DNA of 64,000 nt, taken from Halorubellus sp. JP-L1. Its GTDB lineage: Archaea > Halobacteriota > Halobacteria > Halobacteriales > Natrialbaceae. The translations under genes were made by a program, and so were the position numbers. The stretch lies in contig NZ_JAAOIR010000002.1 of assembly GCF_011440375.1 (NCBI RefSeq), positions 969,769 to 1,033,768 on the forward strand, read 5' to 3'. The notes beneath the pieces were generated by a model that was not told where the DNA came from, did no database searches, and saw nothing but the letters and a program-made list of their open reading frames with translations. Shown here piece after piece: positions 8,987 through 17,426 of the stretch (positions within the stretch are counted from its first letter, which is position 1; every line of letters starts with the position of its first letter).

Positions 8987-10144
8987 TCAGGCGTCGAGGA
9001 GCGACAGGAGCGCTCGTTCGACGACGCGCGCTGCCTCCTCGACGTCGCTCGCGCGGACGTACTCGCGCGGGGAGTGCGCGACCGCGCCGTCGTCGTCCGC
9101 GAGGACGCCCGGTCCGAAGACGACGGTGGGCGCGAGCGCGGCGAAGTACGACGCCTCCGTCGCTGCACCGAACGGTCGCGGGTCGCTCGCGCCGGCGTCG
9201 ACGAGCGCGTCGACCACTGCGGCGTCCGGGTCGGTCGCCCACGCTTCGAGGAACGGTGTCTCCCTGTCGGTGAACGCGAAGTCGACGCCCACCTCGGCCG
9301 CGACGTGCTCGCGCACGTGCTCCAGGAGTGCCGCGCGGAATCCGTCGGCGGTCTCGGGCGGTACGGACCGCCGGTCGAGGACGACCGACGCCTGCGCGGG
9401 CACCTGGTTCGTCGCCGTGCCGCCGTCGACGACCGTGGGCGCGAGCGTCGCCGCACCGAGCTGGTCGTGGACGGGTGGCGCGTCCGTGCGGTCGTCGAAC
9501 GTCCGGATCGCCGCGAGTGCGTCTTCGAGCGCCGCGACGGCGTTCGTGCCAGACTCGGGCTCCGCCGCGTGCGCGTTCTCGCCACCGAGCGAGAGCGTTC
9601 CCTGGAACCGGCCCTTCGCCGCCGTGCACGCGGCGAGGTCGGTCGGTTCGCCGACGACGAACGCGTCCGCGTCCGCGATCGCGGGGACCGGACCACCGTC
9701 GGGTCCGCCCGCGACGAGGTGATGCGCGCCCTCGCTCAGCGTCTCCTCGTCGGGCGTCACCGCGAGCGTCACCGCGCCCCCCGGGCCGTCTCCCCCGTTT
9801 TCAGCTTCCGCGTCGCGGGCGTGGGCGGCGAGGAACCCCGCGACCAGCGCCGCCATCGGGCCGCCGGCGTCGCACGTGCCACGGCCGCGGAGGACGTCGC
9901 CGTCGCGCTCGAACGGGACGTCCGGCGGTACCGTGTCGACGTGCGTGTTCAGGACGACGTGCGGACCAGCGTCCCGGTCGCCCGCGGTCGCGAGGACGTT
10001 CCCGGCGTCGTCGACGGTCGCGTCCACGCCGCGCTCGACGAGCGCGTCCACGAGGAAGGCCCTCGCGTCCTCTACGGACTCGTGCGTCTCGAACGCCGCG
10101 AGCGACGCCAGGAAGGAGACCGGGTCGAACTGGCTCTGGGTCAC
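8987..10144 (-). CDS. dapE: M20 peptidase, probable succinyl-diaminopimelate desuccinylase
   Basis: A 385-residue M20 metallopeptidase. Metal and catalytic residues are visible in NTHVDTVPP, GRGTCDAGGPMAA, PDEETLSEGAHH and the C-terminal HSPREYV. In the pathway it removes succinate from N-succinyl-LL-diaminopimelate. The assignment over other M20 deacylases (ArgE, LysK-type) rests mainly on its place as the last gene of a complete dap operon that contains the succinyltransferase dapD. I set the start at GTG 10144, where GTGA overlaps the dapF stop by four bases. The longer open frame is a shadow of dapF. Confidence 0.87.
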   Translation of the reverse strand: MTQSQFDPVSFLASLAAFETHESVEDARAFLVDALVERGVDATVDDAGNVLATAGDRDAGPHVVLNTHVDTVPPDVPFERDGDVLRGRGTCDAGGPMAALVAGFLAAHARDAEAENGGDGPGGAVTLAVTPDEETLSEGAHHLVAGGPDGGPVPAIADADAFVVGEPTDLAACTAAKGRFQGTLSLGGENAHAAEPESGTNAVAALEDALAAIRTFDDRTDAPPVHDQLGAATLAPTVVDGGTATNQVPAQASVVLDRRSVPPETADGFRAALLEHVREHVAAEVGVDFAFTDRETPFLEAWATDPDAAVVDALVDAGASDPRPFGAATEASYFAALAPTVVFGPGVLADDDGAVAHSPREYVRASDVEEAARVVERALLSLLDA

Positions 10145-10998
10145 GCCTTCGGTTCCACGCGTTCGATGGACGCCGTCGCCTCGCCGTCGAACTCGTGGAC
10201 GACCGGCCCCGTCAACGTCGGCGCCCCGTTCTCGGGGAACGACACGACGAGGTCGCCGCCCGGCGGCGACACGCGCACGACGTCGTCGTCGATGCGCTCG
10301 TGGACGCGCGCCGCCGCGGCGATCGCGACCGCGCCCGTCCCACAGGACGCCGTCTCGCCCTCGACGCCGCGCTCGTACGTCCGCTGGTCGAACCCGCCGT
10401 CGTCGCGCCGGGACGCAAACGTGACGTTCGCGCCCTCGGGAAACGCCTCGTGGCTCCGGATGGGTGGCGCGACCTCGTCGATGTCGACGTCGGCGACGTC
10501 CTCGACGAAGCCGACCGCGTGCGGCACGCCCGTGTTCACGCCCGTGACCGCGTAGCCCTCGAGGTCCTCGGCGAGCATCGGTTCGTCGTACGCCTCCGAG
10601 AGCGGGACGACCTCCGGCTCGAAGCGCGGTTCGCCCATCTCGATACTCACTTCGTCGCCGTCGCGGCGCGCGTGCCGCGTCCCGGCCTGCGTGTCGATCA
10701 TGACCTCGTCCGCGCCCGTGCGCTCCATCGCCCACTCCGCGGCGACGCGCGCGCCGTTCCCGCACATCGCGGCCGTCGAGCCGTCGGGCTGGACGAGCGT
10801 CATCACGACCCGCGGCGGGTCGAAGCGGGCCTCGAGCGCGAGGAACAGCACGCCGTCGGCGCCGACACCGTCTGTACGATCGCAGTGCCGGGTCGCGAAC
10901 GCCGCCCGGTCGGGGACGTACTCGTCCGCGTCCACGACGACGAAGTCGTTGCCGGTGCCGTTGTACTTCCGGTAGTCGACGGTGCCGTGTCCGGTCAT
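10141..10998 (-). CDS. dapF: Diaminopimelate epimerase
   Basis: A 285-residue cytosolic enzyme converting LL- to meso-diaminopimelate. It opens with the family motif KYNGTGNDFVVVD. The two catalytic cysteines lie in MCGNGARV (about residue 78) and ASCGTGAVAI (about residue 218). Length and motif order are normal. The ATG overlaps the stop of a 28-codon mini-ORF that links it to lysA, and its own stop overlaps the dapE GTG. It is therefore embedded in a translationally coupled operon. Confidence is high. Confidence 0.95.
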   Translation of the reverse strand: MTGHGTVDYRKYNGTGNDFVVVDADEYVPDRAAFATRHCDRTDGVGADGVLFLALEARFDPPRVVMTLVQPDGSTAAMCGNGARVAAEWAMERTGADEVMIDTQAGTRHARRDGDEVSIEMGEPRFEPEVVPLSEAYDEPMLAEDLEGYAVTGVNTGVPHAVGFVEDVADVDIDEVAPPIRSHEAFPEGANVTFASRRDDGGFDQRTYERGVEGETASCGTGAVAIAAAARVHERIDDDVVRVSPPGGDLVVSFPENGAPTLTGPVVHEFDGEATASIERVEPKA

Positions 10999-11088
10999 GG
11001 TTCTACTCGAAGGGCGTGCTGTACCGCGTTCGTCTGTCGGTGAAGGTCGGTCCGCTCTCGATCAGTTTGCTGTCCGGTCATAGTTCTA
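10988..11088. repeat. 18-bp direct repeat spanning dapF start and lysA stop
   Basis: TGTCCGGTCATGGTTCTA at 10988-11005 (around the dapF start) recurs with one mismatch (TAG for TGG) at 11071-11088 (around the lysA stop), a spacing of 83 bases. The copies carry the overlap codons used for coupling at both ends of the mini-ORF. Confidence 0.75.
10995..11081 (-). other. 28-codon mini-ORF bridging lysA and dapF
   Basis: An ATG at 11081 overlaps the lysA stop as ATGA and opens a frame of 28 codons. Its TGA in turn overlaps the dapF ATG as ATGA. Its first codons (MTG) copy the start of dapF (MTGHG), because the surrounding 18 bases are duplicated. The peptide is charged and resembles no family known to me. 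It could keep translation coupled across a gap of 79 bases, or it may be chance debris of the duplication. Confidence 0.4.
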
Positions 11089-12418
11089 GAGTCGTCAGGT
11101 CGCTCAGTGGTTCGCGTCGTCGCGCGAGCGTCGCATCGTCGTCCGCGAGCACGACGCTCGCGGGCCGGGGTCGGGAGTTGTAGTTGCTCGCCATCTCGTA
11201 GCCGTACGCGCCGGCGTTCCCGAGCGCGAGGACGTCGCCGCGACGCGGCTCGGGAAGCGGACGGTCCTCGGCGAACACGTCCGCGCTCTCGCAGATGGGG
11301 CCGGTGACGGTCGCACGCACCTCGCCGCGACCGTCACCCACTCGCGTCGCCGTATCGGCCTCGGCTGCCGACGAGGGTTCGTCGGTGCCCGAGTCTTCAC
11401 CGTCGGCGCTAACGTTCCGGAGCGCGTGGTACGCGCCGTAGATCGCGGGTCGGGCGAGCGTCGTCATGCCGGCGTCGACGCCGACGACGGTCGTCTCCGC
11501 GGTCTGCTTGACGGTGTTGACGTCGGCGAGGAGGACGCCGGCGTCGGCGACGAGGTAGCGCCCGGGTTCGACGACGAGCTCGGCGTCGACGTCGCCGAGC
11601 GCATCGCGGGTGGCGTCCGAGACCGCGTCGAGGTCCAGCGCGCCGTCGGTCTCGCGGTAGGGAACGCCGAAGCCGCCGCCGACGTCCACGAACTCGAGGT
11701 CGAACTCGGCGTCGAGGTCGCGGGCGACGTCGCCGACGCGCGCGACCATCTCGCGGTGCGCGTCGAGGTCCTCGGCGTCCTGGATGCCGGAGCCGGCGTG
11801 GGCGTGCACGCCGACGACGTCCATGCCCGCGGCGCGGGCGGTGCGTGCGACGTCGAGCGCGCGCTCGATCGGGACACCGAACTTCGCGTCGGCGCCAGTC
11901 CGGACCTTCTCGTGGTGGCCCGCGCCGACGCCGGGGTTGACGCGCACGCAGAACCGCCCGTCGTACCCGCGGTTCGCGAGGCGCGCGACGGTGTCCTCGG
12001 CGCCCGCGGTGACGGTGAGGTCCGCGGCGACACCGTCCGTCCAGAGCTCGACGACGGTGTCGAGGTCGGGCGCTGGCGGGTTCACGGCAGTGTAGTGCAC
12101 GCGGTCGCCGGGGACCCCGGCGTCGAGCGCGCGCACGACCTCGCCGGCGCTCGCGCACTCCACGCCCGCGCCGGCGTCGTGCAGGACGTCGAGGAGACGA
12201 CCGAGCGCGTTCGCCTTCGCCGCGTAGTGGACGTCCGCGTCCGGGAACGCCGCGTCGAGCCGCCGGTAGTTCTCGCGGACGCGGTCGAGGTCGAGGACGT
12301 ACAGCGGACTGCCGTACTGCTCGCGGAGCGCGAGCAGGGCCTCGGCGTCCCAGTCCGCGAGCCGGCGGACCGCCGGGCCGCCGTCGAGTGCCGAACGCCC
12401 CGCGGACTGGTCGGTCAT
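11078..12418 (-). CDS. lysA: Diaminopimelate decarboxylase
   Basis: A 446-residue PLP enzyme with the alanine racemase fold that decarboxylates meso-diaminopimelate to L-lysine. The PLP lysine is in HYAAKANALGR near residue 60. Phosphate-binding and active-site motifs include HAGSGIQD, VDVGGGFG, EPGRYLVADAG, GPICESADVF and the C-terminal NAGAYGYEMASNYN. An acidic insertion of about 35 residues (SADGEDSGTDE region) precedes the strand leading to GPICES, typical of halophilic adaptation. The start ATG overlaps the dapD stop as ATGA; the longer upstream frame is dapD read in the wrong frame. Confidence 0.95.
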   Translation of the reverse strand: MTDQSAGRSALDGGPAVRRLADWDAEALLALREQYGSPLYVLDLDRVRENYRRLDAAFPDADVHYAAKANALGRLLDVLHDAGAGVECASAGEVVRALDAGVPGDRVHYTAVNPPAPDLDTVVELWTDGVAADLTVTAGAEDTVARLANRGYDGRFCVRVNPGVGAGHHEKVRTGADAKFGVPIERALDVARTARAAGMDVVGVHAHAGSGIQDAEDLDAHREMVARVGDVARDLDAEFDLEFVDVGGGFGVPYRETDGALDLDAVSDATRDALGDVDAELVVEPGRYLVADAGVLLADVNTVKQTAETTVVGVDAGMTTLARPAIYGAYHALRNVSADGEDSGTDEPSSAAEADTATRVGDGRGEVRATVTGPICESADVFAEDRPLPEPRRGDVLALGNAGAYGYEMASNYNSRPRPASVVLADDDATLARRREPLSDLTTLEL

Positions 12419-13272
12419 TCCCGGAGCACCTCCTCGCGCTCGGTCGCCTCCAGCGTCTCCGCTTCCAGCGACGTCGCGACGACCGCGGGCTTGTAGGCGC
12501 TGCCAGGTATCAGGTCCTCGTCGCTCACGCTCGATTCGACGTACCGCTGGAACGCGCGCCGGTTCGCGGGTAACTCGCCGTAGTAAACCTCGTCGTCGAC
12601 GAGGTCGTAGACGGGGATGCGCGGCGTGAGAAGGGTGTTCTCGCCGACGACCGAATTCTCGCCGACGACGAACCCGGACGTCACGCGACAGCCCGCGCCG
12701 AGGGAGACGCCGTCCTCCACGACGACCGGCGTTCCCTCGACGGGTTCGAGCACGCCACCGATCAGCGCGTTCGCGCCGAGCTTCACGTCCGCCCCGATCT
12801 GCGCGCAACTGCCGACGGTGTCGCAGGAGTCGACGAGCGTGCCGTCGCCGACGTGCGCGCCGATGTTCACGAACGACGGCGACATCAGGATGCAGTCCGC
12901 GCCGACGTGCGCGCCGGCCCGGACGACGGTGCCGTCGGGCGTGTTCCGCGACCCACGCTGGCCGTAGTCGCTCGTATCCTGGAGGGGGAGGACGTCGTTG
13001 TAGGTGACGCCCCCGTACTCGTACTGGTCGATGCCGTGGGTCGCGAACACGAGGAGGATGCCTTGCTTCACCCACTCGTTGGCTTCCCACGCGTCAGCAC
13101 GGCCACCGTCCGCGCCGTCGCCGCTCCCGGTCGGTTCCGCGGCGCGGACCTCGCCCGACTCGAGCGCGCCGAGGAACTCGTGGAGGACGTCGTGGACGTG
13201 CTCGGCGTCCGCGTCCAGTTCGCCGGCCTCGTGTGCCGCCCAGAGGTCGGCGACGTCTGCGTCCAGACTCAT
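12415..13272 (-). CDS. dapD: Tetrahydrodipicolinate N-succinyltransferase
   Basis: A 285-residue left-handed beta-helix acyltransferase. Hexapeptide turns are clear from residues 110-215 (for example VRAGAHVGADC, SFVNIGAHVGDG, GADVKLGANALIGG). Motifs such as SRNTPDGTVVRAGA and PSFVNIGAHVG fit DapD, which transfers succinyl from succinyl-CoA to tetrahydrodipicolinate. An acetyl-dependent DapH-type enzyme would be shorter and is less likely. Its ATG overlaps the dapB stop by four bases and its TGA overlaps the lysA ATG by four. Together with dapE downstream it points to the succinylase branch. Confidence 0.9.
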   Translation of the reverse strand: MSLDADVADLWAAHEAGELDADAEHVHDVLHEFLGALESGEVRAAEPTGSGDGADGGRADAWEANEWVKQGILLVFATHGIDQYEYGGVTYNDVLPLQDTSDYGQRGSRNTPDGTVVRAGAHVGADCILMSPSFVNIGAHVGDGTLVDSCDTVGSCAQIGADVKLGANALIGGVLEPVEGTPVVVEDGVSLGAGCRVTSGFVVGENSVVGENTLLTPRIPVYDLVDDEVYYGELPANRRAFQRYVESSVSDEDLIPGSAYKPAVVATSLEAETLEATEREEVLRE

Positions 13273-14150
13273 TGCTCGTCACCTGCGTCTACGGGTACTT
13301 GACCGCCGTCGGTACCGACGATATCTGCGGGATCGTCGGGGTCGCCGACGCCCGGCCTGTCGTCGTCGACCGCGACGACGTCCGCGAACTCGTACCAGCC
13401 CGCGTCCCGGCTCGATAGCCACTCGGCGGCGTCGAGCGCGCCGGCGGCGAACACGCCGCGGTCGGTCGCGCGGTGCTGGAGGCGCAGTTCCTCGTGGTTC
13501 CCCGCGATGACGAGTTCGTGTTCCCCCGGGACGTCGCCGGCGCGCAGCGAGTGCACGCCGACCTCGCCAGGTTCGCGGCGAGACTCGCCCTCGCGGCCGT
13601 GGACGCGCTCGCCGCTCGCGGCGCCCGCGTCGATACCGTGGTCCTCGCGTGCGGCGTCGACCGCGTCGAGCATCGCCACGGCGGTCCCGCTCGGCGCGTC
13701 CCGCTTCCCGTTGTGATGCGCCTCGACGAGTTCCACGTCGTACCCCGGCAGTGCGGCGACCGCGTCCCCGACGACCCCAAGGAGCGCCTGGACGCCGCGC
13801 GCGAAGTTCGCCGCCTGCAGGACCGGAACCTCGTCCGCCGCCGCGTCGAGCGCCGCCTGCTGGTCGTCGCTCAGGCCCGTCGTGCCGGTGACGAACGCGA
13901 CGCCGGCCGCCGCGCACGCCTCGGCGTACTCGACGGTCGACTCGGGCCCCGTGAAGTCCACGACGACGTTCGGTTCGTGGGTCGCCAGCAGCGACGCGAA
14001 GTCGTCGCTCGCGGCCACGTCGACGCCCGCGATCGGCGACGCTGGCGGGTTCCGCGCCGTCGCGAACGCGACGTCGACGTCGCGGTCGACGGCCGCCTCG
14101 AGCACCTCGCCGCCCGTCCGCCCGGTCGCGCCCGTGACCGCGACGCGCAT
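13269..14150 (-). CDS. dapB: 4-hydroxy-tetrahydrodipicolinate reductase
   Basis: A 293-residue NAD(P)H-dependent reductase. The Rossmann motif is AVTGATGRTGGEV at residues 4-16, and the substrate signature is VELVEAHHNGKRDAPSGTA, with the catalytic histidine pair and lysine. The protein is slightly longer than bacterial DapB (about 270) because of acidic loops in the C-terminal 40 residues. Its ATG shares one base with the dapA stop (TGATG), so it follows dapA in the same operon. It makes tetrahydrodipicolinate for dapD. Confidence 0.95.
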   Translation of the reverse strand: MRVAVTGATGRTGGEVLEAAVDRDVDVAFATARNPPASPIAGVDVAASDDFASLLATHEPNVVVDFTGPESTVEYAEACAAAGVAFVTGTTGLSDDQQAALDAAADEVPVLQAANFARGVQALLGVVGDAVAALPGYDVELVEAHHNGKRDAPSGTAVAMLDAVDAAREDHGIDAGAASGERVHGREGESRREPGEVGVHSLRAGDVPGEHELVIAGNHEELRLQHRATDRGVFAAGALDAAEWLSSRDAGWYEFADVVAVDDDRPGVGDPDDPADIVGTDGGQVPVDAGDEQ

Positions 14151-15082
14151 CAGGAGTCCACCTCCGCGAGCCGGTCGTGGTCCGAGTGCTGCGTATATTC
14201 GTCGAGGTCGTCGAGGACGGCCTCGAGGTCGTCGCGGTACTCGTCCGCGAGCCGGGAGAGCGGCGATCGGAGCGTCGGGCCGTGGTGGCCGCGGACGTGC
14301 ATCGCCTCCTTGACGGGGATCGGGTTCGTCTCCCAGAACAGCGCGCGCGTCAGGTCGCCGAGCTCGTGGTGGATGTCGCGCGCGGTCTCGTAGTCGCCGG
14401 CCAGCGCCGCGCCGACCATCGCGGTCGTCCGCTCCGGTTCGACGTTCGCGACGACCGAGATCGTCCCGTGGCCGCCGATCGAGAGGATGGGGAGCGTGAG
14501 CGCGTCGTCGCCGGAGAGCACCGCGAAGTCGTCGTCGCGCGTGCGTTCGATTATCTCCGTGATCTGCCCGAGGTCGCCGGAGGCGGCCTTGAACCCGACG
14601 ACGTTCTCGTGGTCGGCGAGCGCGACCGCGGTATCCGGCTCGATGTTGCGGCCGGTCCGCGAGGGCACGTTGTAGACGATCTGGGGGGCGTCGATCTCGT
14701 CGGCGAGCGTCTCGTAGTGCGAGCGGAGGCCGCGCTGCTCGGGCTTGTTGTAGTACGGCGAGATGAGGAGGAGCGCGTCCGCGCCGGCGTCGACCGAGCG
14801 CTGACCGAGGTCGAGCGCCTCTCGCGTGTTGTTCGACCCGGCGCCCGCGATGACGGGGACGTCGTCGACCGCGTCGACGACCGCTTCGACGACCTCGACG
14901 TGTTCGTCGTGACTGAGCGTCGCGGACTCGCCGGTGGAGCCGACGGGGACGACGCCGTCGACGCCGGCGGCCTCGACGCGCTGGGCGTTCTCGCGGAGGG
15001 TCTGGAAGTCGATGCTGCCGTCCGTGGTCATGGGTGTGGTGAGTGCGGGGTGAACGCCGCGAAGGTCGATGTCGTGTGTCAT
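14150..15082 (-). CDS. dapA: 4-hydroxy-tetrahydrodipicolinate synthase
   Basis: A 310-residue (beta/alpha)8 aldolase-type enzyme that condenses pyruvate with aspartate semialdehyde. Visible motifs are GSTGESATLSHDEH, the tyrosine motif YNVPSRTG, and the Schiff-base lysine in VVGFKAASG. It is the first gene of the lysine operon. The ATG at 15082 follows a 352-base leader or intergenic stretch with an AT-rich box near 15200, so the mRNA may carry a 5' leader of around 90 bases. An inverted repeat there (TTTAC-n5-GTAAA) is a candidate operator. Confidence 0.94.
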   Translation of the reverse strand: MTHDIDLRGVHPALTTPMTTDGSIDFQTLRENAQRVEAAGVDGVVPVGSTGESATLSHDEHVEVVEAVVDAVDDVPVIAGAGSNNTREALDLGQRSVDAGADALLLISPYYNKPEQRGLRSHYETLADEIDAPQIVYNVPSRTGRNIEPDTAVALADHENVVGFKAASGDLGQITEIIERTRDDDFAVLSGDDALTLPILSIGGHGTISVVANVEPERTTAMVGAALAGDYETARDIHHELGDLTRALFWETNPIPVKEAMHVRGHHGPTLRSPLSRLADEYRDDLEAVLDDLDEYTQHSDHDRLAEVDS

Positions 15083-15434
15083 GTTGGATGGGGTACGCTG
15101 TCGGATTCTCGTGGTCTCGGACGCGATTCGAACCGTCGGGATCGCCCGGAACGGGGGTGCCAGGCCCGCTACGAGCAGCTATTGCGTCCGTTTACCGAAT
15201 GTAAAACGAGGTGTGCCACTCTCGGGCCGGAAGCGTGCCGGTCGAGACGTGGCGGTCCGCATTACCAGTGTCCAGGGGGTCCGAGAGGTATAATGCTTGT
15301 GTCGCTCGCAGAACGTGCCCGTGCTCGCGACCAGTACCGTGGTTCTAGTTGACGCATGGCTTATGAGGGCGTCGTTGGCGAGGAGGACGGGGTCGGTAGC
15401 AAGACCCTTCACGGAGACGGACGCATGCCCGAGT
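15083..15434. other. Divergent intergenic region between dapA and the NYN gene
   Basis: No gene is visible. A 5-bp inverted repeat, TTTACCGAATGTAAA (15190-15204), overlaps an AT-rich box that could drive dapA. On the plus strand a TATA-like GGTATAATG at 15288-15296 lies about 140 bases before the NYN gene. The minus strand carries GGTTCGAATC around 15121-15130, which resembles a tRNA T-loop. No acceptor or anticodon arm can be built around it, so it is not a tRNA. Confidence 0.5.
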
Positions 15435-15932
15435 ATGACCGACATTCATCCGGGCCAGCGAGTCGCGGTCCTCGCGGACTCGCAGAACCTCTACCACACC
15501 GCGCAGTCGAAGTACACGCGGAACATCGACTACTCCGCGCTCCTGGAGAAGGCCGTCCAGGATCGGACGCTGACGCGCGCCATCGCGTACGTGATCCGCG
15601 CGGACCACGAGGAGGAGGAGTCGTTCTTCGACGCGCTCGTCGACATTGGGTTCGAGACGAAGATCAAGGACATCAAGACGTTCGCGGACGGCTCGAAGAA
15701 GGCCGACTGGGACGTCGGGATGAGTCTCGACGCCGTCACGCTCGCGGACCACGTCGACACGGTCGTGCTCTGCACGGGCGACGGCGACTTCTCGCGGCTC
15801 TGTTCGCACCTCCGGCACGAGGGCGTGCGCGTCGAGGCGATGGGGTTCCAGACGTCGACGAGCGAGGACCTCGTCGAGGCCGTCGACGAGTTCATCGACC
15901 TCGAGGAGCGCCACGAGACGTTCCTCCTCTGA
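15435..15932 (+). CDS. NYN-domain (LabA/DUF88-like) protein, probable RNase
   Basis: A 165-residue protein with the PIN-like NYN fold. Acidic metal-binding residues are visible in VLADSQNLY (residue 14), in KADWDVGMSLDAV (about 95-107) and in TGDGDFSRL (about 117-125), the usual catalytic quartet. NYN proteins are metal-dependent endoribonucleases, but the substrate of the haloarchaeal group is not known to me. I chose the ATG at 15435, where conserved sequence begins; upstream codons in the same frame are unlike haloarchaeal protein. It stands alone, facing away from the lysine operon. Confidence 0.85.
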   Translation: MTDIHPGQRVAVLADSQNLYHTAQSKYTRNIDYSALLEKAVQDRTLTRAIAYVIRADHEEEESFFDALVDIGFETKIKDIKTFADGSKKADWDVGMSLDAVTLADHVDTVVLCTGDGDFSRLCSHLRHEGVRVEAMGFQTSTSEDLVEAVDEFIDLEERHETFLL

Positions 15933-16059
15933 GGACGCGAGCGGCGACGGGTCACCGCCGACGCGTCATTCGGCTCCTTCGTGACGGAAAGAATACGAGA
16001 ACGAGAGTTGCGGAAACCGTCGGAAGAGAGAGGTCCGGGCCGCAGGAACAGCGAGGTGG

Positions 16060-16236
16060 TTAGACCGGGCGGCCTTCGCCGGAGGCGCCGACGAGGAGCG
16101 CGCCGGCGGCCATCGTGAGGGAGGCTACGGCACCGACGACGAGGGGGATCGTGCTGTTCTGCGGGCTGAGTGCGAAGAGCGCGGCCGTGCTCGCGACGAG
16201 CAGGAGCGCTCCGAGTGCGACCTTTTGCGTGTCCAT
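16060..16236 (-). CDS. 58-residue two-helix membrane protein
   Basis: An intact 58-codon frame from ATG 16236 to TAA 16060. Two hydrophobic segments, residues 6-22 and 30-50, are joined by the loop SPQNST. The C-terminus is short and polar. A TATA-like box, AGATATAACC (minus strand, 16264-16273), lies about 30 bases before the ATG, a good leaderless promoter that supports the gene. No function is recognised. It lies alone between the NYN gene and the PUA gene. Confidence 0.7.
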   Translation of the reverse strand: MDTQKVALGALLLVASTAALFALSPQNSTIPLVVGAVASLTMAAGALLVGASGEGRPV

Positions 16237-16425
16237 GCGTACAGTGTAGAAGGGGCGCTCGTAGGTTATATCTTTCTCTACGCAACTAGGTGAGAAATAT
16301 GGTACCGCTTCACATACCGCGTCGGGTGGGTGGCGTGATCGACCGTGATAGTTCGGTCGGTCCGGCGGGACGCAGGCGCGGTCGCGTTCGACACGCTTTC
16401 ACCAGCCCACCGCGAACCCAGGTCC

Positions 16426-16905
16426 ATGACCACGGACGCCTTCGAGGACGTCGCTCACGCCCGGACCGTCGCCACGTACCAGTTCGGTGCCGGCGCCGGA
16501 GACGCGCTCTTCCCTGGGGGCGAGGCGTACGACGTCAAGCGCACGTCCAGCGGCCGCATCGAGCAGGTCGCCGTCGACGACGGCCGCCTCGTCACGCTCG
16601 GCACCGACGGCCGGTACACGCTCGGCATCGAAGCCGGCCGCAGGCTCGTCGACGGCCTCGACGACGGCGCGTACCGCGTCGTCGTCGGCGACGAGAGCGA
16701 ACCGTTCGTCCGCGACGGCAAGAACGTCTTCGCGAAGTTCGTCGGCGACGCCGACCCCCAGATACGGCCCTACGACGAGGTCGCGGTCGTCCACGAGGAA
16801 TCGGGCGACGTCCTCGCCGTCGGCCGCGCGGAACTCCCCGCCAGCGCGATGCTCGACTTCGACGCCGGGATGGCCGTCCAGGTCCGCGACGGCGCCGACG
16901 ACTGA
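16426..16905 (+). CDS. PUA-domain protein
   Basis: A 159-residue protein whose second half (about residues 75-155) is a PUA RNA-binding domain (RVVVGDESEPFVRDGKNVFAKFV, then VAVVHEESGDVLAVGRAELPASAML). The first half resembles the extra domain beside PUA in archaeosine tRNA-guanine transglycosylases. It has no catalytic residues. A role in RNA modification or ribosome biogenesis is likely from the fold. The start at ATG 16426 is supported by an AT-rich box at 16391-16401, about 29 bases upstream. An earlier in-frame start would add 27 residues of poor quality. Confidence 0.8.
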   Translation: MTTDAFEDVAHARTVATYQFGAGAGDALFPGGEAYDVKRTSSGRIEQVAVDDGRLVTLGTDGRYTLGIEAGRRLVDGLDDGAYRVVVGDESEPFVRDGKNVFAKFVGDADPQIRPYDEVAVVHEESGDVLAVGRAELPASAMLDFDAGMAVQVRDGADD

Positions 16906-16974
16906 CCGAGTTGGGGCGTCTCGACGGTTCTCGCTCGCTGCTTTCGCGTCGATCTTCACGCTCGTAACGGATAC

Positions 16975-17382
16975 CTACGAGACTGCACCGGCCGAGCCGT
17001 CGTCGGTCTCGTCGGAATGCAGGCGGAGCTCGACGTCGATCCCGTCGTACCAGACTGTCGGGCGCTTCGCACGCCCGTCGGGTTCGAGGTCGAGCAAGCC
17101 GAGCGATTCGAGTTCGTTCACTGCCGTGGAGACGTTCTTGACGTCGCGGTCGACGAGACGGGAGAGCTCTCGGACGCTCGCGGGCGATTCGGTCGCGATG
17201 GTCCGCAGGAGTTCGACGTTCTTCGTGTTCAGGACGCGCGAGAGCGCCGCCTCGTCGGGGAGCGAGAGCGTACGCTTCGCTTCGGGTCCGTTCCCGCGGT
17301 CGAGTTGACGCAGGTCCGTCTCCACGTCGTCGAAGAACTCGTCGGGCGATTCGATGCGGATCGTGAGCGTATCGTGGGTCAT
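16975..17382 (-). CDS. HVO_A0114-type winged-helix protein, probable antitoxin
   Basis: A 135-residue DNA-binding protein. Its middle (about residues 45-110) forms a MarR-like winged helix: LNTKNVELLRTIATESPASVRELSRLVDRDVKNVSTAVNELESLGLL. The N-terminal 40 residues probably mediate dimer or toxin contacts. Members of this family are encoded directly after TumE-type (DUF6516) proteins and are regarded as antitoxin and operon repressor. Here the TumE-like gene ends 44 bases upstream on the same strand. The start ATG 17382 was preferred over one 16 codons earlier because conserved sequence begins with MTHDTLTIRI. It probably binds the palindrome at 17757-17780 (inference). Confidence 0.75.
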   Translation of the reverse strand: MTHDTLTIRIESPDEFFDDVETDLRQLDRGNGPEAKRTLSLPDEAALSRVLNTKNVELLRTIATESPASVRELSRLVDRDVKNVSTAVNELESLGLLDLEPDGRAKRPTVWYDGIDVELRLHSDETDDGSAGAVS

Positions 17383-17426
17383 CGTGTCGTCACCGTGGAT
17401 TTGGACTGCGTGGTTCGGTCGGGGGG

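Noticed and set aside
15116..15180. GGTTCGAATC on the minus strand suggested a tRNA T-arm
   Set aside because: No 5-bp T stem, acceptor stem or anticodon arm can be built around it; likely chance.
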